DNA of 64,000 nucleotides from Pseudisothecium myosuroides (taxonomy: Eukaryota; Streptophyta; Bryopsida; Hypnales; Lembophyllaceae), in contig OX637292.1 in NCBI GenBank assembly GCA_951799445.1, forward strand, positions 17,983,296 through 18,047,295, in the 5' to 3' direction. Position numbers and translations under genes: made by a program. Every line of letters begins with the position of its first letter. The stretch's first letter is position 1. A model generated the notes under the pieces. The model saw nothing but the letters and a program-made list of their open reading frames with translations, was not told where the DNA came from and searched no databases. Positions 1 to 12,148 of the stretch are shown piece after piece.

Positions 1-68
1 ATGGAGAATTCGGGCACGGACACTATAAGCAAGTTCCTCTGGATGTTGCAGGCGCAGGCGCTGAATCG

Positions 69-169
69 CCACTGCGCAGCCTCTGCTACACGTAATGAAG
101 CGCTCTCGCAGACAGGTCTCGAACCTACGCGGGATCACGTCACTACGTGTAACAGAGGTTGTGCAGTGG
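69..169. repeat. Inverted repeat, 29-bp arms (25/29 matching)
   Basis: The left arm at 69-97 starts CCACTGCGCAGCC. The right arm at 141-169 ends GGTTGTGCAGTGG. The 43-nt middle is not paired. It occupies the same place in the first unit as the inverted repeat at 543-663 does in the second. Confidence 0.75.
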
Positions 170-542
170 AGGTACAACGCTTACGTCCAAACATTGGACG
201 AACATGCTTACAGGGTTGTGCAATCAACGGAGACTCGGAGGAGGCAGTGGAGCACGGAACGTCTACGCGCGCACGGTGTCGGCTGCCAGCCGACATAGAT
301 GCACATGTAGGCATTTAGGAGGGATATATAGATGGACACCTTTTCTCTATCAGAGACATTTGTAACCATCATTTTGATGTAGAATCAACTATAATAAAGG
401 GAATTCAGGACGCACATCCGGATTCAAGACATGGATGTCAGGCGCGCTCGGACCGTTCGAATGCTTCCTTCTAAAGTTGAATCGTTCGGGCACGGATACT
501 GTGAGCGAGTTCCCGGGGAGGATGCAGGCACAGGTGATGAAT

Positions 543-663
543 CTCCACGGAGCAATTTGTGCTATACATAATGAAAGGGTTCCGCAGACGGATGTACTAC
601 GCGGGAAATTTTCGAAATCAGGTGGAATCCGGTCACTGTGTATAGCACAGATTGTTCGGTGGA
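543..663. repeat. Inverted repeat, 31-bp arms (26/31 matching)
   Basis: The left arm at 543-573 and the right arm at 633-663 share the core TTGTGCTATACA. Each of the two duplicated units has kept its own palindrome while the primary sequence diverged. Confidence 0.75.
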
Positions 664-1159
664 GGTACACCGCCTGCGCCTCAAACAGCCAAAGGAACTT
701 GCTTACAGGATTCGGTACGAAACGAGGACTCGCGGAGGATGCTTTCGAACGCGTCGATAGCGTCAGACGGACGGACATGTCAACTTTTTATTCATATCAT
801 ACGTCTGGAGTCAAGGAGTGCTGCTTGGGGTTCAGATTGATTTTCGGTTCATGCAAACATGTCGGCTGCCGGCCGACATCAGATGTGCATGCCTTGTGTG
901 CTCTTCAATCCTGTCAACTATTATTGGGGCGTCTCGTTACTGGTCTCATGTGGGATCTGACGGGTATAAAATACTCATTGTCGCAATGGGATTTCAAGTG
1001 GGACACGCAGGGGGGCTTCAAAAGGGTCAATGCAGGTAGGAAGGCCATGGTTGACGCACGGGATTCTCATACATGTCATAGAAATGGTAGCAGTTGTTTG
1101 GTGGGGGGAGGTATGCGGAAATTACCTACGGGGATGGAGATGTTCTGGTACAGAACATC

Positions 1160-1251
1160 TGTGGTATCGGCTGACGGCCGACATCTTTCGAATGGGTAGA
1201 AATGGATCGGAATCGCATTTCGAAGGATGTCGGCCGTCAGCCGATACCACA
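1160..1251. repeat. Near-perfect 33-bp hairpin
   Basis: Arms 1160-1192 and 1219-1251 pair at 32 of 33 positions, separated by a 26-nt loop. Both arms contain the TCGGCTGACGGCCGA motif found elsewhere in the block. A second small palindrome, TGTTCTG-GTA-CAGAACA, lies immediately upstream at 1141-1157. Confidence 0.85.
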
Positions 1252-1720
1252 ATAGCAATGCTCACTTCACATGATTCACTGTCGTTATCTACTCTTGCTT
1301 CAATTCAACATGCATTGACCTCGTCGTGTTTCAGGATTATAGGAATTCCGAACGAGGGGCTAATGGAGTTCAGTTCAGTTATCGGCTGACAGCTGATACT
1401 TATTATACAGGCTACTTAGCTGATTTCTTTCATTCAATTGGCACGAACAAAAATACTGGATTGCCTAGCGAATATTCCCTCCACCCGGAAATGATTCTCT
1501 ACAATTATAATGTTTTGGTCACACTATTTCATTGAGGGAATTCTGGAACCATGCATTTGCTATGGTCATGTCACTCCATTTGCTAGGCGTGTTTTCTTCA
1601 AGTCTGCTGCGTTCAGTTACGTTCAATGACATTGGAAGTCAGAATTCGGGATTCGGCTGTTTCGGCTGCCGGCCGAGTGATTTCTGGACTGTGGATTTGT
1701 CCAGAATTAGTTAAATATGG

Positions 1721-1910
1721 GTTAAATGGAATTGACAACTAACCCAAGTCGTTTCATGTTTTTTGAACATGTGTAGAATTAGTTATGAATTTTGAAGTTG
1801 GAATCACACACAAGTCACAAAAAACACTCACTATTGGTACATTGGCAAATGCAATTGGTACAATACATTGAAGAAAGCAAAATGTACCTTTGTGTTAAAG
1901 AATACTTTTT
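1721..1910 (+). repeat. Dispersed repeat, copy 1 (see 20441-20612)
   Basis: The stretch shares a succession of words with 20441-20612, including AAATGGAATTG, AACCCAAGTC and TAGTTAT, followed by a CATTGAA-A-rich-AATGTA block. No open frame of note and no transposase. A fragment of an unnamed dispersed repeat. Confidence 0.5.
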
Positions 1911-2168
1911 GAACGTGATTGTTTTATGGACCTCCTACCGCTTATTGGAGGACGTTCGGGGTTAGAAGTTGCTCTACGGTTTTGAACCTTTGAGTCTGCC
2001 TTCCTTTCAAGGACAAGAAGCCACCTCAAAAAATTGATTCCCCAATGTTTTAACTACTCCCATGATGTAATTTAGTTACCTTTTGAGATATTAATGGACT
2101 TTCATCCCTTGTTTTTTTACTTATTGAAGGCTTGTTTCAATACATATCTAGGGACACAAACAAGTAGC

Positions 2169-2732
2169 TACCTCCGTCCCAAAATGATCTTTATGTTGGA
2201 CAAAACGTTCCGGATTAAGGCTAAAAATAACATTTAAAAAAACCATTTTGTACTATAAATAGGATTTAGGGTTCTCCTTACTTCCTTAGAATTTTGAGTT
2301 TCAAAGCCCTTTTTAAAGTGCAGTTTAAGAATATTGAAAACTAGAGTTTTTTGAGCATTTTCAAGGAGCACCAGTAGTCACTTAATTGTCAAGTGTGAGG
2401 TCATCGTTTTGTAGGCATTTAGCATATTCCTAAGACCATGTGTGGACGTCTATTCCACCTCCAAAAGCTTCATCTCCAATCGGGCATTATTCAAAGAGAT
2501 GCAAAAAATAAGAATGAATAATGTTGATTGACCCCTTTAATCATTTAATTTGTCTTTTGATTGATGATTTCATGGTTGGAGGGGAACTACTACTCAAAGT
2601 TGTTTTGTTGGTCCCCAATAGCAATCAAAAGTCAAATTTGACCAATTCACAAGTCACAGACTGCAATAGGAAGATCATTCTGGGACAAAAAATGAAGGAC
2701 AAGAGGAAGATCATTTTGGGATGGAGGGAGTA
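2169..2732. mobile_element. Stowaway-like (Tc1/mariner type) non-autonomous element
   Basis: The left end reads TA then CCTCCGTCCCAAAATGATCT. The right end reads GATCATTTTGGGATGGAG followed by GGAG and TA, so the ends are inverted copies bounded by TA. Plant Stowaway elements typically start CTCCCTCCGTCCC and duplicate TA. The inner 500 bp has no transposase. The same end sequence is found at 47409-48032, and a related one at 13373-13943. The flanks, 1911-2168 and 2733-3192, show no gene. Confidence 0.75.
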
Positions 2733-3192
2733 CCTTTCACTGCAAGTATTCATAGAAAATTCAAAAGAAACAATATTTGGTCTTTATGAAAACATTCTCT
2801 AAAAAATGAATATTATCTCATTCTTTGATGATTTTGACTAACTATTTGTTGGATTTCCCTCTATTTTCACCTTACTCTTTCTAGTATTTTGAGTGTTCTA
2901 CTTGAGTATGAAACATGTACTACATGCTAGTTTGCATGAAATCTTAAAACAAGATAATGCCACACTTCTTTATTATCACATAGTAGTGGACTTCAACTAA
3001 GAAAATTCCAAATGGAAAAATGTTTCATTCCAATATGCAAAATTGAAGTTACAAAAAGGTTTGCTGCCAGCCAAAGGCGTGGACCTTCAAAGACACTGTA
3101 CTTCCCCTTACAAGGTACACGGACATCCATCCTTGCTGTGTGGATTGCCTTCAAGTTACTTTGCTCCACTGAAGGTCAAGGCTAAATTACAC

Positions 3193-5806
3193 TTACTTCT
3201 CGTCGCCATCAAAGGGAGACATCTCAATATCTACAGTTGCCGACGGAGTTGCTACAGCAACCGCTTTATGACTAGCAAACGAAAGATATACGTTCCAAGC
3301 CAGGGCGATCACATTAGCAAAAGCCACCTACACAATATCACAAGCCATGTATCAGCCTCCAACGCTCTAGAAAACTAGTAAGAAGCTATGCAATTAAATC
3401 TCATGAGATTGTAGCACATAGAAACAGAGGTCGTTAATATCACCTGAAGCTGTTGGGGTACAAAAAGGAAATTGATGAACTGGAAGGGAATCCAAAGTTT
3501 CCAGTTAGCAATGACAGTCGGTTTCCAATCCTGCAGAAACAGAATATCATGTAGGCATCATAGAATGCAAAGCAATCTTGATAAACATAACCGCTTTCAT
3601 TTATGATGCAGCACTAGACAATGAATGACGGTAGTCAAGATAGGAGAAAAGAAACTCTCGAAGAGGTCATACAGGCGACCTTAAAAAAACTTGCTGTACA
3701 TTCGCACAACTTTGAGGAAGATGTGAAACGAACCTGCTTAAGCTTAGGGACAACGTCCTTGGGGCGCCCCTCAAGAGTCAGCAATGAGGCGAAGAATAGG
3801 GCCACAAATGCAGGTGAAAATATAAACTGCATCACAGCCGAGACTTTAGCTCGTAAGATGCACTTCATCTTCCTTAAATGTCACTTTCTCACTGACATTG
3901 TGAGCAACAAAACCTAGATAGAGGGAATTAGATGCAAATTCAATCTCAATAAACTGCACAAAGAAAGCTCATTGAAAAGTGATCCACCGAACTCCGTGAA
4001 TTGGTATCTATACCAGAAGGATAATTCACAAGCAAAGAAACCACTTCCTGAAAAATAGCATAGTCTGGAGACTACCTGGTCAAGCACAAGCCGGACAGCA
4101 GCACCTGAAACTCCTGTAGCAGTCACTACCTTGCTCAAAGTGAAGTACCTGCGATCACATTGAGAACCTACACACATGAAGCGCCACTACATTGCAAAAA
4201 TCACTCTCAAGGCCCATAATTCAAGGAATGAGCAGTCATGATTGCTACCGGGGAGTATTTTCTATACGCTCCTAGCCATTATGAGCTAATACAACGGGTC
4301 AAAAAACAAATAGGTTTCGAAAGAAGTTGAGGTTCAGGGTATTTTACCATGTGTGCAATGTGGGACCAACAAGAATAAAACCAAGAAAAGTGATCACTGC
4401 TGTTCGCTTGATATCGAATTTCTCAGATTTGTCGACCACTAACTGCCAATCAACAATGATCACCTATGATAATATGTTCCAAATGCTTGCCAAGCCAAGA
4501 CATCGTCAAGACATCGTCACCAAATTCAATCATAAGTACTAAATGCAAGGTCACTACAACTACGAAATATCTAGATACAGATCAAATGTAGAGAAGTTTC
4601 TACATAAAAGATGCGTTTAGTGCAAACTCATTGGTGGGACGAATCCACAAGTACATAACATAATTGGTTCACTAAGAAGTAAGAGAATCTCTGTCAAAAT
4701 ACATATCAAGACTTTACTCTTATCCCTGATTTTTGTGTTACATTGCAATACAACGATAAAAGAATGACAAATACCTGACAAAAGACGTCGCCTAAGAGAT
4801 TAAGAATGGCCGCCGTGATGGCTTTTGTGCTCACTGGATGTCTGTTGGTTTGGTCCATGTACCTGAAGACCACCCACCACTGGACTTTCAAAATGCTTCA
4901 TTACAGGAAAAAGTAAACACTCTTTTGTCTAAAACATGATTGAAGAAATACAGTTCAGCCCTTAAGGTAGGTACACCCCAAAAGCACCACTTGGTCAGAT
5001 GTTCAGATAGTGTTCATTCCCTAATCAATATATACCTCCTGTTGAAGAAGCAATCTTAGAGCATCTTCCAATAAAATTTTGAACCCTCGTAACTCTTGCG
5101 TAGGTTATCCGAGTAATAAATTCTTCAGTGCTTCGGAACTCTCATTCGTTCACCAAAAACACCATTGAAAAAATTGAGCAGTCCAATGATAGGAAAAAGA
5201 AGCAAGAATCAACATTTGGGGTATCTCTTCATAGCATAACTTCCAGAGTTCAAGCTACAAAGAAAGTCAGCCCTGAACCCTAAACCCCAATGCCTACGAA
5301 AGACCTCCGAGACTGCACCCAATTCGGTAGTCCATCACTTCCTCATGATCATGTTGGCCTCCCCATCACTACCACCAACGATAGATACAATCCAAGGACA
5401 CATACCTGTCATTTTCATAAGCAGATACTAAACCCTAAACCCCTAAACTAGAATCCCCAAAAGAAGCATACCACTCCAATAAACCCGACGCAGCCTTCGG
5501 TGCACCCTCCTCTCCATCCGAGCTTTCACTCCCCCCACTGTCGCCCCCGTTGTCACCCCCGTCACCCCCCCCACGTCCAAACCTTTCCCCGCCATTGCCT
5601 TCCCCACCCCCTCCATCCACACTCACAGCGCTCACCACCACCTCCCTCTTGCACCGCAATAGGGATGAATTCAGATTAGTCCTCCTCTGGACACCGTAGT
5701 ACCCGCACCTCGCCACGCTCCTTCCACCATTCCAGCTCTTCTTGTTGGAATGCCTTGCTGCAAGGGAGAAATGCACCTGAGAAACTCGCCCTACAACTGC
5801 CTCCAT
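3193..5806 (-). CDS. Mpv17/PMP22 family membrane protein, probably plastid
   Basis: Seven exons on the minus strand: 5806-5472, 4862-4775, 4442-4348, 4148-4076, 3826-3734, 3530-3444 and 3327-3193. All phases close, giving 301 residues. Residues 1-60 are basic, Ser/Ala/Arg-rich and nearly acid-free, like a plastid transit peptide; 64-93 is a Gly-rich linker. From about 108 the Mpv17 fold is clear: LLEWY, then HPVSTKAITAAILNLLGD (about 120), VDKSEKFDIKRT, LVGPTLHTWY, LSKVVTATG, RLVLDQ, LLTLEGRPKDVVPKLKQ (about 212-228), ANWKLWIPFQFINF and ALAWNVYLSF, the family hallmarks. Plant relatives are four-helix proteins of organelle membranes; their role is unclear. The start at 5806 has a CCACCATGG context; no in-frame ATG lies upstream in the open stretch. 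Residues 285-301 form a short acidic tail. No break is seen. Confidence 0.93.
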
Positions 5807-8611
5807 GGTGGGTTGTGAAATTACGCGCAGAAGAGGCACAGCCGAATCTGTTGGCTGGGATGAAGCTCGTCGCTCCTACGCTAGCGGGGTTGGCGAAGCG
5901 GACCTTTCCCCACTGAACCGGAGCTGTCCGACACCGCTGCTCTCCGCTGCCCTCCGCCTTCTCATGAAGCACGTAAGTATGTAAGAAAGGCACTAAGATA
6001 TATCCTTAGCCTATGTAATAGGACAGGTTTAACTATGACATGAATAAGCTTAAAAAACTGCAGACAAACTAGCACTTCACAGTAAAATTGAAGTTCAGCC
6101 GGAGTAGCCATGACCGAGTGCAGCAAAGCTAGATACAGAAAAAGCTTAATCAAATCCCATCACACAATCTTAATCATTAGGAACACTGGACTTCTCAAAT
6201 CTGGAATACAAGAGCTAACCTACCAGACCCCAGCAGGAGCAGAGAAAGCAAAGGCAAACTCCACCTAAAATGAAACATTGGCCCGTTCTCCTTCTAACAA
6301 CTAAGTTCCACTAAAGAGATATGAATTTCACAAGCTGCACTATGGATTCTATTCCAAACTTTTCTCGTCATTGATCTGATGTCTCGCACTCTCGCCATTG
6401 TTGCTACTCCGACGAAGGTTTCTGGAGACACCAGCACGGACGCCATTTCGAACCGCTTGAATGTTCCGTACTACTTTATCACAGCGCTCATACGCTACAG
6501 GAAACATGATTTTATCTAAATCCTAAAGAACGGACAAGGGAAGAAAACAATACCCTAAAGCAGAAGACTAAAGCTCCAACACTTGGCTGTAGCAAAAAAA
6601 TTCAAAACACAATTGTTCCAGGCGCTGCACGACGAATGCTATTCCAAATCTCTCACGCCATTGCTCTGGTGGTCAGGAGGAGAAAGCTAGAGCTTTTGTA
6701 CCTTCAAATGGCATGCGGATCACACAATTGCTTCCTCCGATTAGGGTAAAATCGGTCAACGATGTAGAATGCGTCCCAAGCTGCCGCCAACGCCGCCAAC
6801 AGCCCGAGATGTTCGAGAAACACTCTGCTCAAGCCACACTGAGTTGGCCAACTGCACTGTAATGAAATGAGGCCGTCTTCTTCACCTAATTCTCGGACAA
6901 GTCGGACGAAACCACACCTGAGAAGTTTGGGGAGCAGAGCAAGTGCGTTAAGCACTACAGTTGACCCGCTCTGGAATTACAGGTACTTCTTCATTTACGC
7001 ATTTTCAGGAACTTTCTCTCGCCGATGGAAACCTTGAAATACTGTAGCCGCGGTTTCCGGTGGGTGAGATTTTGCTGCTGGAGGCAACTTTACTCGGTTT
7101 ACAAGGAGACTCCTGTTCAAAGCAAGGAGACTCCTGCTCAAAACAACAAACGCAACACAATGTTAAACAACAGTCAACTGCAGCAGGTGCTCACTTTCTC
7201 CTCATTATCCTCTGTCACCAGATGAAAACCCTAAGCATCTGGGTACGATGAAAGGGATTAGGATTTCCCGACCAAACCAACATTAGCCCTAATTTCAACC
7301 TTACTCTAATTGAATCACAATGCAGAAAAATATCCACAAATTTACAATCTTCATGCTCAATCAATCATTATAATACAAAACTCCAGACTCTAGGGATCAG
7401 AATGCAATGCATCACCGGTAAAACTACATGCGCGCTACCCCCTGTTATAAATTCCCAACATCAAACACACCTGGAAACTCCGGAAGCTAAAAATTGCCAA
7501 TTGCACGATGCTTACGACGAATAGAACCCGGGTACGAAAGTAGCTCTCCTGGAAGACAGTAAATTGAATCCTCAATCAGAACCGACGAAGCGTTTATCCA
7601 TTGATCGAGAAGGATCACATTCTCTAGAAAATTAAGACTGCCACTACATTTGCACGAAAAGGATTGTGAATCTCTACTCACGGCAAATAGTGAACGCACA
7701 GTGACATTACCACATCACTGCGCATACAAAGAAAAACCTAACACTTTCAACACTTGGTGAATTCTTGCAATCGTCGCAATCAAAGAAGCGTGGCTTTCTA
7801 CAACCCTAAACCTAAAACCAACTAAGCATTCACCTGACAACTTGTTTCTGAGTTTGTGGTCAAATTCACAGCCAGATACCTTCTTGGAAACACACCAACC
7901 TTCAGGTGAATCCAACAATGAGTTCGTCCGAGTGAAAAAAAAATCTTTCCCGATTTAACAGGATATCAAGTGTCGTTGCCTCGTTGGAGGAACCAGACAG
8001 CAGATGCCCAGATCCCAAGCCCTTGTCCACGTCGGACTTTAGTCTCATGAAAGTGAGAAATTGCACATTTGAGCAACTCATTTGTTTTTGGAGAATTCAT
8101 ACTGTAAGGTAGAGTCGGTAAGAAAAAGAATTCACTTTTGGTAGAAATTGGCCACATGCCGATGTCTGATTTGTGGAAATTCGCTTCGTTCAATGCCTAG
8201 AATATTCTTTAAAAAAACCTGGTCTTCCAGGCTTCGAGGAAGTGAAGGCAACAGAAAATGTACACATGATTTCGCGTCTTCGATAATGTGCCAAGATGAT
8301 GAATCAAACGCCGCTCTGCTGCCGTTCTCTACACAATGCTAGCAGTATTGCTGCTAACTCGCCACACAGCACTTCCATTAGATCCTTGTCATTGGAATTC
8401 TCACTTCAGAGGAATGAGGGTGCTCGGAGAATTTCTGGATTACGAGCTCCTGGCTCGTGTAATGCAGTGGTCGTGTGTTCAGCGAGCTCTGGTCATCAAT
8501 TGGGTATGTGCGGTCACTCACTCGTATGGGATTTACGAAAACTTGTTTTGGAATTCAAATCTGGGACATCTGTTGTCACTCTTGTTGTTGTAGTTGTTGT
8601 TGCTGTTTAGG
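5807..8611. other. Divergent intergenic region, no gene supported
   Basis: This lies between the minus-strand Mpv17-like gene and the plus-strand dioxygenase-like gene, and presumably holds both promoters. Open frames such as 6704-6955 (minus) and 7715-7918 (minus) show no recognisable family and no splice partners. The 5' exon of the dioxygenase-like gene may lie in its last few hundred bases. Confidence 0.5.
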
Positions 8612-8632
8612 ATTAGGGTTTAGGGTTTAGGG
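8612..8632 (+). promoter_or_regulatory. Interstitial TTTAGGG repeat (telo-box) near gene start
   Basis: Three tandem ATTAGGG/TTTAGGG units precede the first recognisable coding stretch of the dioxygenase-like gene by about 50 bp. Short telo-boxes (AAACCCTAA) are common just upstream of, or in the 5' leaders of, plant genes. A related AAACCCTAAACCCC run is at 5429-5443, inside intron 1 of the Mpv17-like gene. Confidence 0.5.
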
Positions 8633-11600
8633 TCATAACATATGGTTGGTGTTTTTACGCAAGTTTAGGGCTTGCTCGGAATGGATTGGAGAGGACGAGG
8701 AAGCAGCTTTTTGAGGATGGATATGCCATTTTCCCGGGAATGTGGAGCAAGGCGGAGATGGAAGAGGTTGATGAACTCGTGGTGGGTCAAGCGCAAGAAA
8801 ACTTATTAAGATCGTTTTTAATGGATCCCATTGATGTCCATTCTCAGCCATGGCAATGGCTGCACGCACCAGGACATCGTTGCACTGATGCCAACACTTC
8901 GCCTGAACCCTATTGGCACCATTCCTGGCAGGTGCGTTTCCACTGATGCTTTGAAACCCTAAACCTGAGAGCTCTCTCTCAATTGACCATTTTACGGGGT
9001 GTTACGAAGTCGAGGTATATTGTTTATCCTTGGGAGTATAACGTAAATCGATCCAAACCAAGTATGAATGCCAACTTTGTGGCAGAATCTAACGAGGGCA
9101 TGATGATGTGTGTTAGATAGCTGGCTTGGATGGTGAAGATTTGCAGAGACCGCCTTGGAGTGCAATTCTTCTTGTGTCTCTCGCAGGTTTGTGCTCAGGC
9201 CATGCCTATCGGTATTAAAAAAATTATGAGATGATCTCGATACTACTACTTATCTGCATCCAATGACTGTTAAACGGCCAAATATTCATGGTTTGATACT
9301 GATCAATTGAACTCATCATGCTGTGAAAAATCATAGATGAAACCATATGTTGTATCGCCAGAATCAGTGAAGAATGTTGCCCGTATTGGGCAATAAATTA
9401 ATAAATCTGAACGAGAAAAAAGTCCTCATAGAACCTAAAACTTGCTAAGAGAACCATGAGGCCCAATTTGGTACTTGCAGGATTAGGAAGAGCAGCTGAT
9501 AGTTAATACCATGAAGGTTGGGTTCAGGGCAGATAGGACTGCTAAGATGTTCTGCGGGGGAGTAGCAGTGTTTCCCAGAAGTCATTGGATTATGAGTGAC
9601 AGGATTGCAAATTCTACTTCCGACCAAGTGTCGTTTCCACAACCTTGTGACGTGCCTGCTGCGGCTCCCATGGAGGTACTGTCGTTGGACCTTCTTCCAA
9701 ATTTATTATGATCTATCTTCGAAACTTTGAACGGAGAAGGGAACTCCAGTACTGTAGTGGAGCTAATATACATTTGTTAAAGCGATCTTGAGGTAGTTTC
9801 AACCGAAACCAATTTGATTATTCTTGCTTTTCAATGGAAAGTATCATGTCTACCTTGTCTTTGATATCTTTAGAAGCTGTCCGATGTGCTGCAGTTGAGA
9901 CTTGAGTGTGGAGATATGGCATTACTCCACCCGTTGCTGGCGTACACTATTGCACCCAACGTCTCCTCATCTTCAGCGCGATTGCTTGTGTTCAAACTAG
10001 GGGATGCAAAATTAAATCAAGTCAAATCAAGGTTGAAATCGGTTCTCAGCGATGATGTCTCTAGCATTTTGTGGTCATGTAAACCAGGGAATAGCCATTT
10101 GCTGTATTTCAGAGAAGTATTGATGTAAGTCCATGTGCACTTTTTCTACCATCTTATCCTATTCCACTACACAGCCTTCAACTTTGCATCCATTGGGCTT
10201 CTAACATGGTAATTAGTTCTCAAGGGGGTAGACAACCGTCCACCCTTTTTGCATATTTTTTATGATCAAATTTGTGCTTAACCCGCTTGATAAGAATTTG
10301 CACTCCTTGTGCACTTTTCAAAAGTCTCGTACAGTTTTAATGAATGCGGTGTCTGAATAGTAGTGAAGGGGTTGCTTTTGTGGATATGTTGGATACCGTA
10401 ACTTGTGTTGGAAAATACTCTAAGAAGTTGGAATCGTTTCCAGAAGTGCAGAGTTGAGCACATGTGGAGCGGGTGGGTCTCTATGGCAAATTTCCTGTCG
10501 GATCAAATTAGTTCTGTTGAGGAGATGATGCAGCTGCAGACAGAAGAGGGAAAGGCACAACTCGGAGGCTGGCAAGATACTATGACAGGCCTGCCTATAG
10601 GCGAAGAGAGTCTAGCGACTAGTCTTAGTACTCAAATTGCACCTCGAGATCTTCTGGCTTGGTGCCTCCGAAATTCCGCCGTACAGTTTATGCAAGGTAG
10701 GGATTTCAAAGTGGTTTGAGTTCTGTAATCTTTTTAAAAAAGATTTTTAAGAGCAGTGTATATTTAACTAGCCATTCTCCACTGTATATTTTCAGATGGA
10801 CGATGGAGTAATGGCCTGAGTATGCTGCTGCGGCGAGCAGGACTACGCCCAACTTGTTACTGGACTGCTCTTCAGGTGCAAACTCCGCACAAATTGACGT
10901 CAGATTATAGTCTGCTCACAAGGTGCCACTTAGGGTCACTTTAGATTGCACGGTTCGAAATAACAGGCTTGAGAAAACTAGCTACAATTTTACCAACTTC
11001 ATGTCAATAGGGATGAGATGACAAGCTTAAACTATTCCATATGCATGCCTAATGTATTTGAGGTAATGGGTGTTCAATCCACCTCTAATAGGTAACGTGA
11101 AAGCTTCTTACTTCGGATTGTTTTTTATCATGCCACATAGTAGCCATGTAAGTGCCACCTCTTGCTCATTCCTGTCAGTTGGACTAGTGCAAAGTCAAGT
11201 TTGTTTTCTATTTTGAGTGCATTCCATGAAGGCCATGTGTTACCGTGAAGGACATGTCAATAACAGTTCACAAGCGAGACTTTCGTGTGGTTCTGTTAGG
11301 TTCTAACTTCTACTCTTCAATATTATTTTTCAAATTTATGGAGCTTTGGAATTTTTTTAAACGTTTGAGAAAGCCTTACGGAACTAGAAAGTGCGTCCAT
11401 CAGGCAGGTCGGTGTTGTATGAAGAGTGCCCCAGCAGGCCAACTGGGTGGACGAGCAGGTCGAAAGTGCACGCTGGAAGATGGTGAGAGGTTTTTGCTAC
11501 GAGCCATTGAGGTAACCCATCTCTCTGGAGTCATAAGCGGGTTTTTTTCCCCGAAATATTCTACCTCTACTTTCTAACATTTCAATAGATATTTGTCTTG

Positions 11601-12148
11601 TTTCATCTGTGAATTCATTCCCCTAGGTCTTACTAATATTGCTGAAGCTGTAGCACAGTTCTGTTAACGCTCTTCCTTTCATAACTAGAACTGATTCTTT
11701 TGGTGAAACTGGCAACATTGCTGAGCTCTAGTACTGAAGATGAGAAACAAACTCGGGTTGATTCCATGAGATGATTCTAACCTGCATGTTGCTAAACTGC
11801 ATGACAGGTTGCTCCTGGATGGCCCATTGCATATGCAGAACTCATGAGGTGTTTGGAACTCATGGTAAGTGCTCTTTGCATCTTAGTATGTTGAGGAGCT
11901 CAGCTATCTGTTTACACACATTTTGGCCGTTCGAAGTTTTTATTATATGTATGTTGGTTGTTGACATCCACACGGACATACTCTATCAGGGACGAGGAAG
12001 GGAGAAAGAGATTCCAGGAGTGATGGAGATGATGAAACAGCGTTGCAAGTTGGAGCAGTTGTGCTTGCGATATCCAACTGATTCAGATGTATTACAGGAA
12101 AGCTGGAACAACTGTGAAGCTCAATGCCACAAATCATTGGAACTGTGA
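8617..12148 (+). CDS. Phytanoyl-CoA dioxygenase (PhyH)-like protein, partial 5' model
   Basis: Nine exons join in phase: open frame 8617-8931, then 9117-9186, 9491-9675, 9874-10124, 10452-10696, 10796-10875, about 11404-11511, 11808-11864 and 11990-12148 (stop TGA). About 470 residues. The start LFEDGYAIFPG, then GGVAVFPRSHW and LECGDMALLHPLL-AP-N with a following R, match the order of motifs in PhyH-type Fe(II)/2-oxoglutarate dioxygenases. The usual H-x-D pair is not apparent. The place of the last iron-binding His (normally H in LLxHxxxPN) reads AYTIAPN, so catalysis is doubtful. The later exons (ISSVEEMMQLQTEEGKAQLGGW, LLAWCLRNSAVQF, LSMLLRRAGL, VAPGWPIAYAELMRCLEL) are helical and not recognised. 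No in-frame ATG precedes 8686; the true start is probably in an upstream exon. The seventh exon's 5' border (11404 or 11392) is uncertain. Confidence 0.55.

Larger units (their letters stand above)
1..1720. repeat. Inverted-repeat-rich, GC-richer block with duplicated units
   Basis: No convincing gene. Two diverged copies of one unit are visible (about 8-300 and 483-780), both opening with TCGGGCACGGA. Each has an inverted repeat near its centre. The short palindromic motif TCGGCTGMCRGCCGA recurs at about 278, 861, 1167, 1229, 1380 and 1661. Open frames occur on both strands (for example 435-1199 plus and 389-778 minus). They encode similar peptides because the DNA is palindromic, not because a protein is conserved. 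Most likely remnants of a foldback-type or other non-autonomous element family; the family is not recognised. Confidence 0.6.

Noticed and set aside
435..1199. 254-codon open frame, plus strand
   Set aside because: No recognisable domain, mirrored by a minus-strand frame because the DNA is an inverted repeat, and related to frame 1-318 by DNA duplication. Treated as repeat.
5807..5839. Extended start of the Mpv17-like protein at 5839
   Set aside because: The codon there is GTG; the first ATG in frame is at 5806 with a good context.
5676..5993. 105-codon minus-strand frame over exon 1 of the Mpv17-like gene
   Set aside because: Out of frame with the supported exon and lacking any family match; shadow of the real gene.
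6704..6955. 83-codon minus-strand frame with an Ala/Leu-rich segment
   Set aside because: Looks protein-like but has no recognised family and no splice partners; not enough to call a gene.
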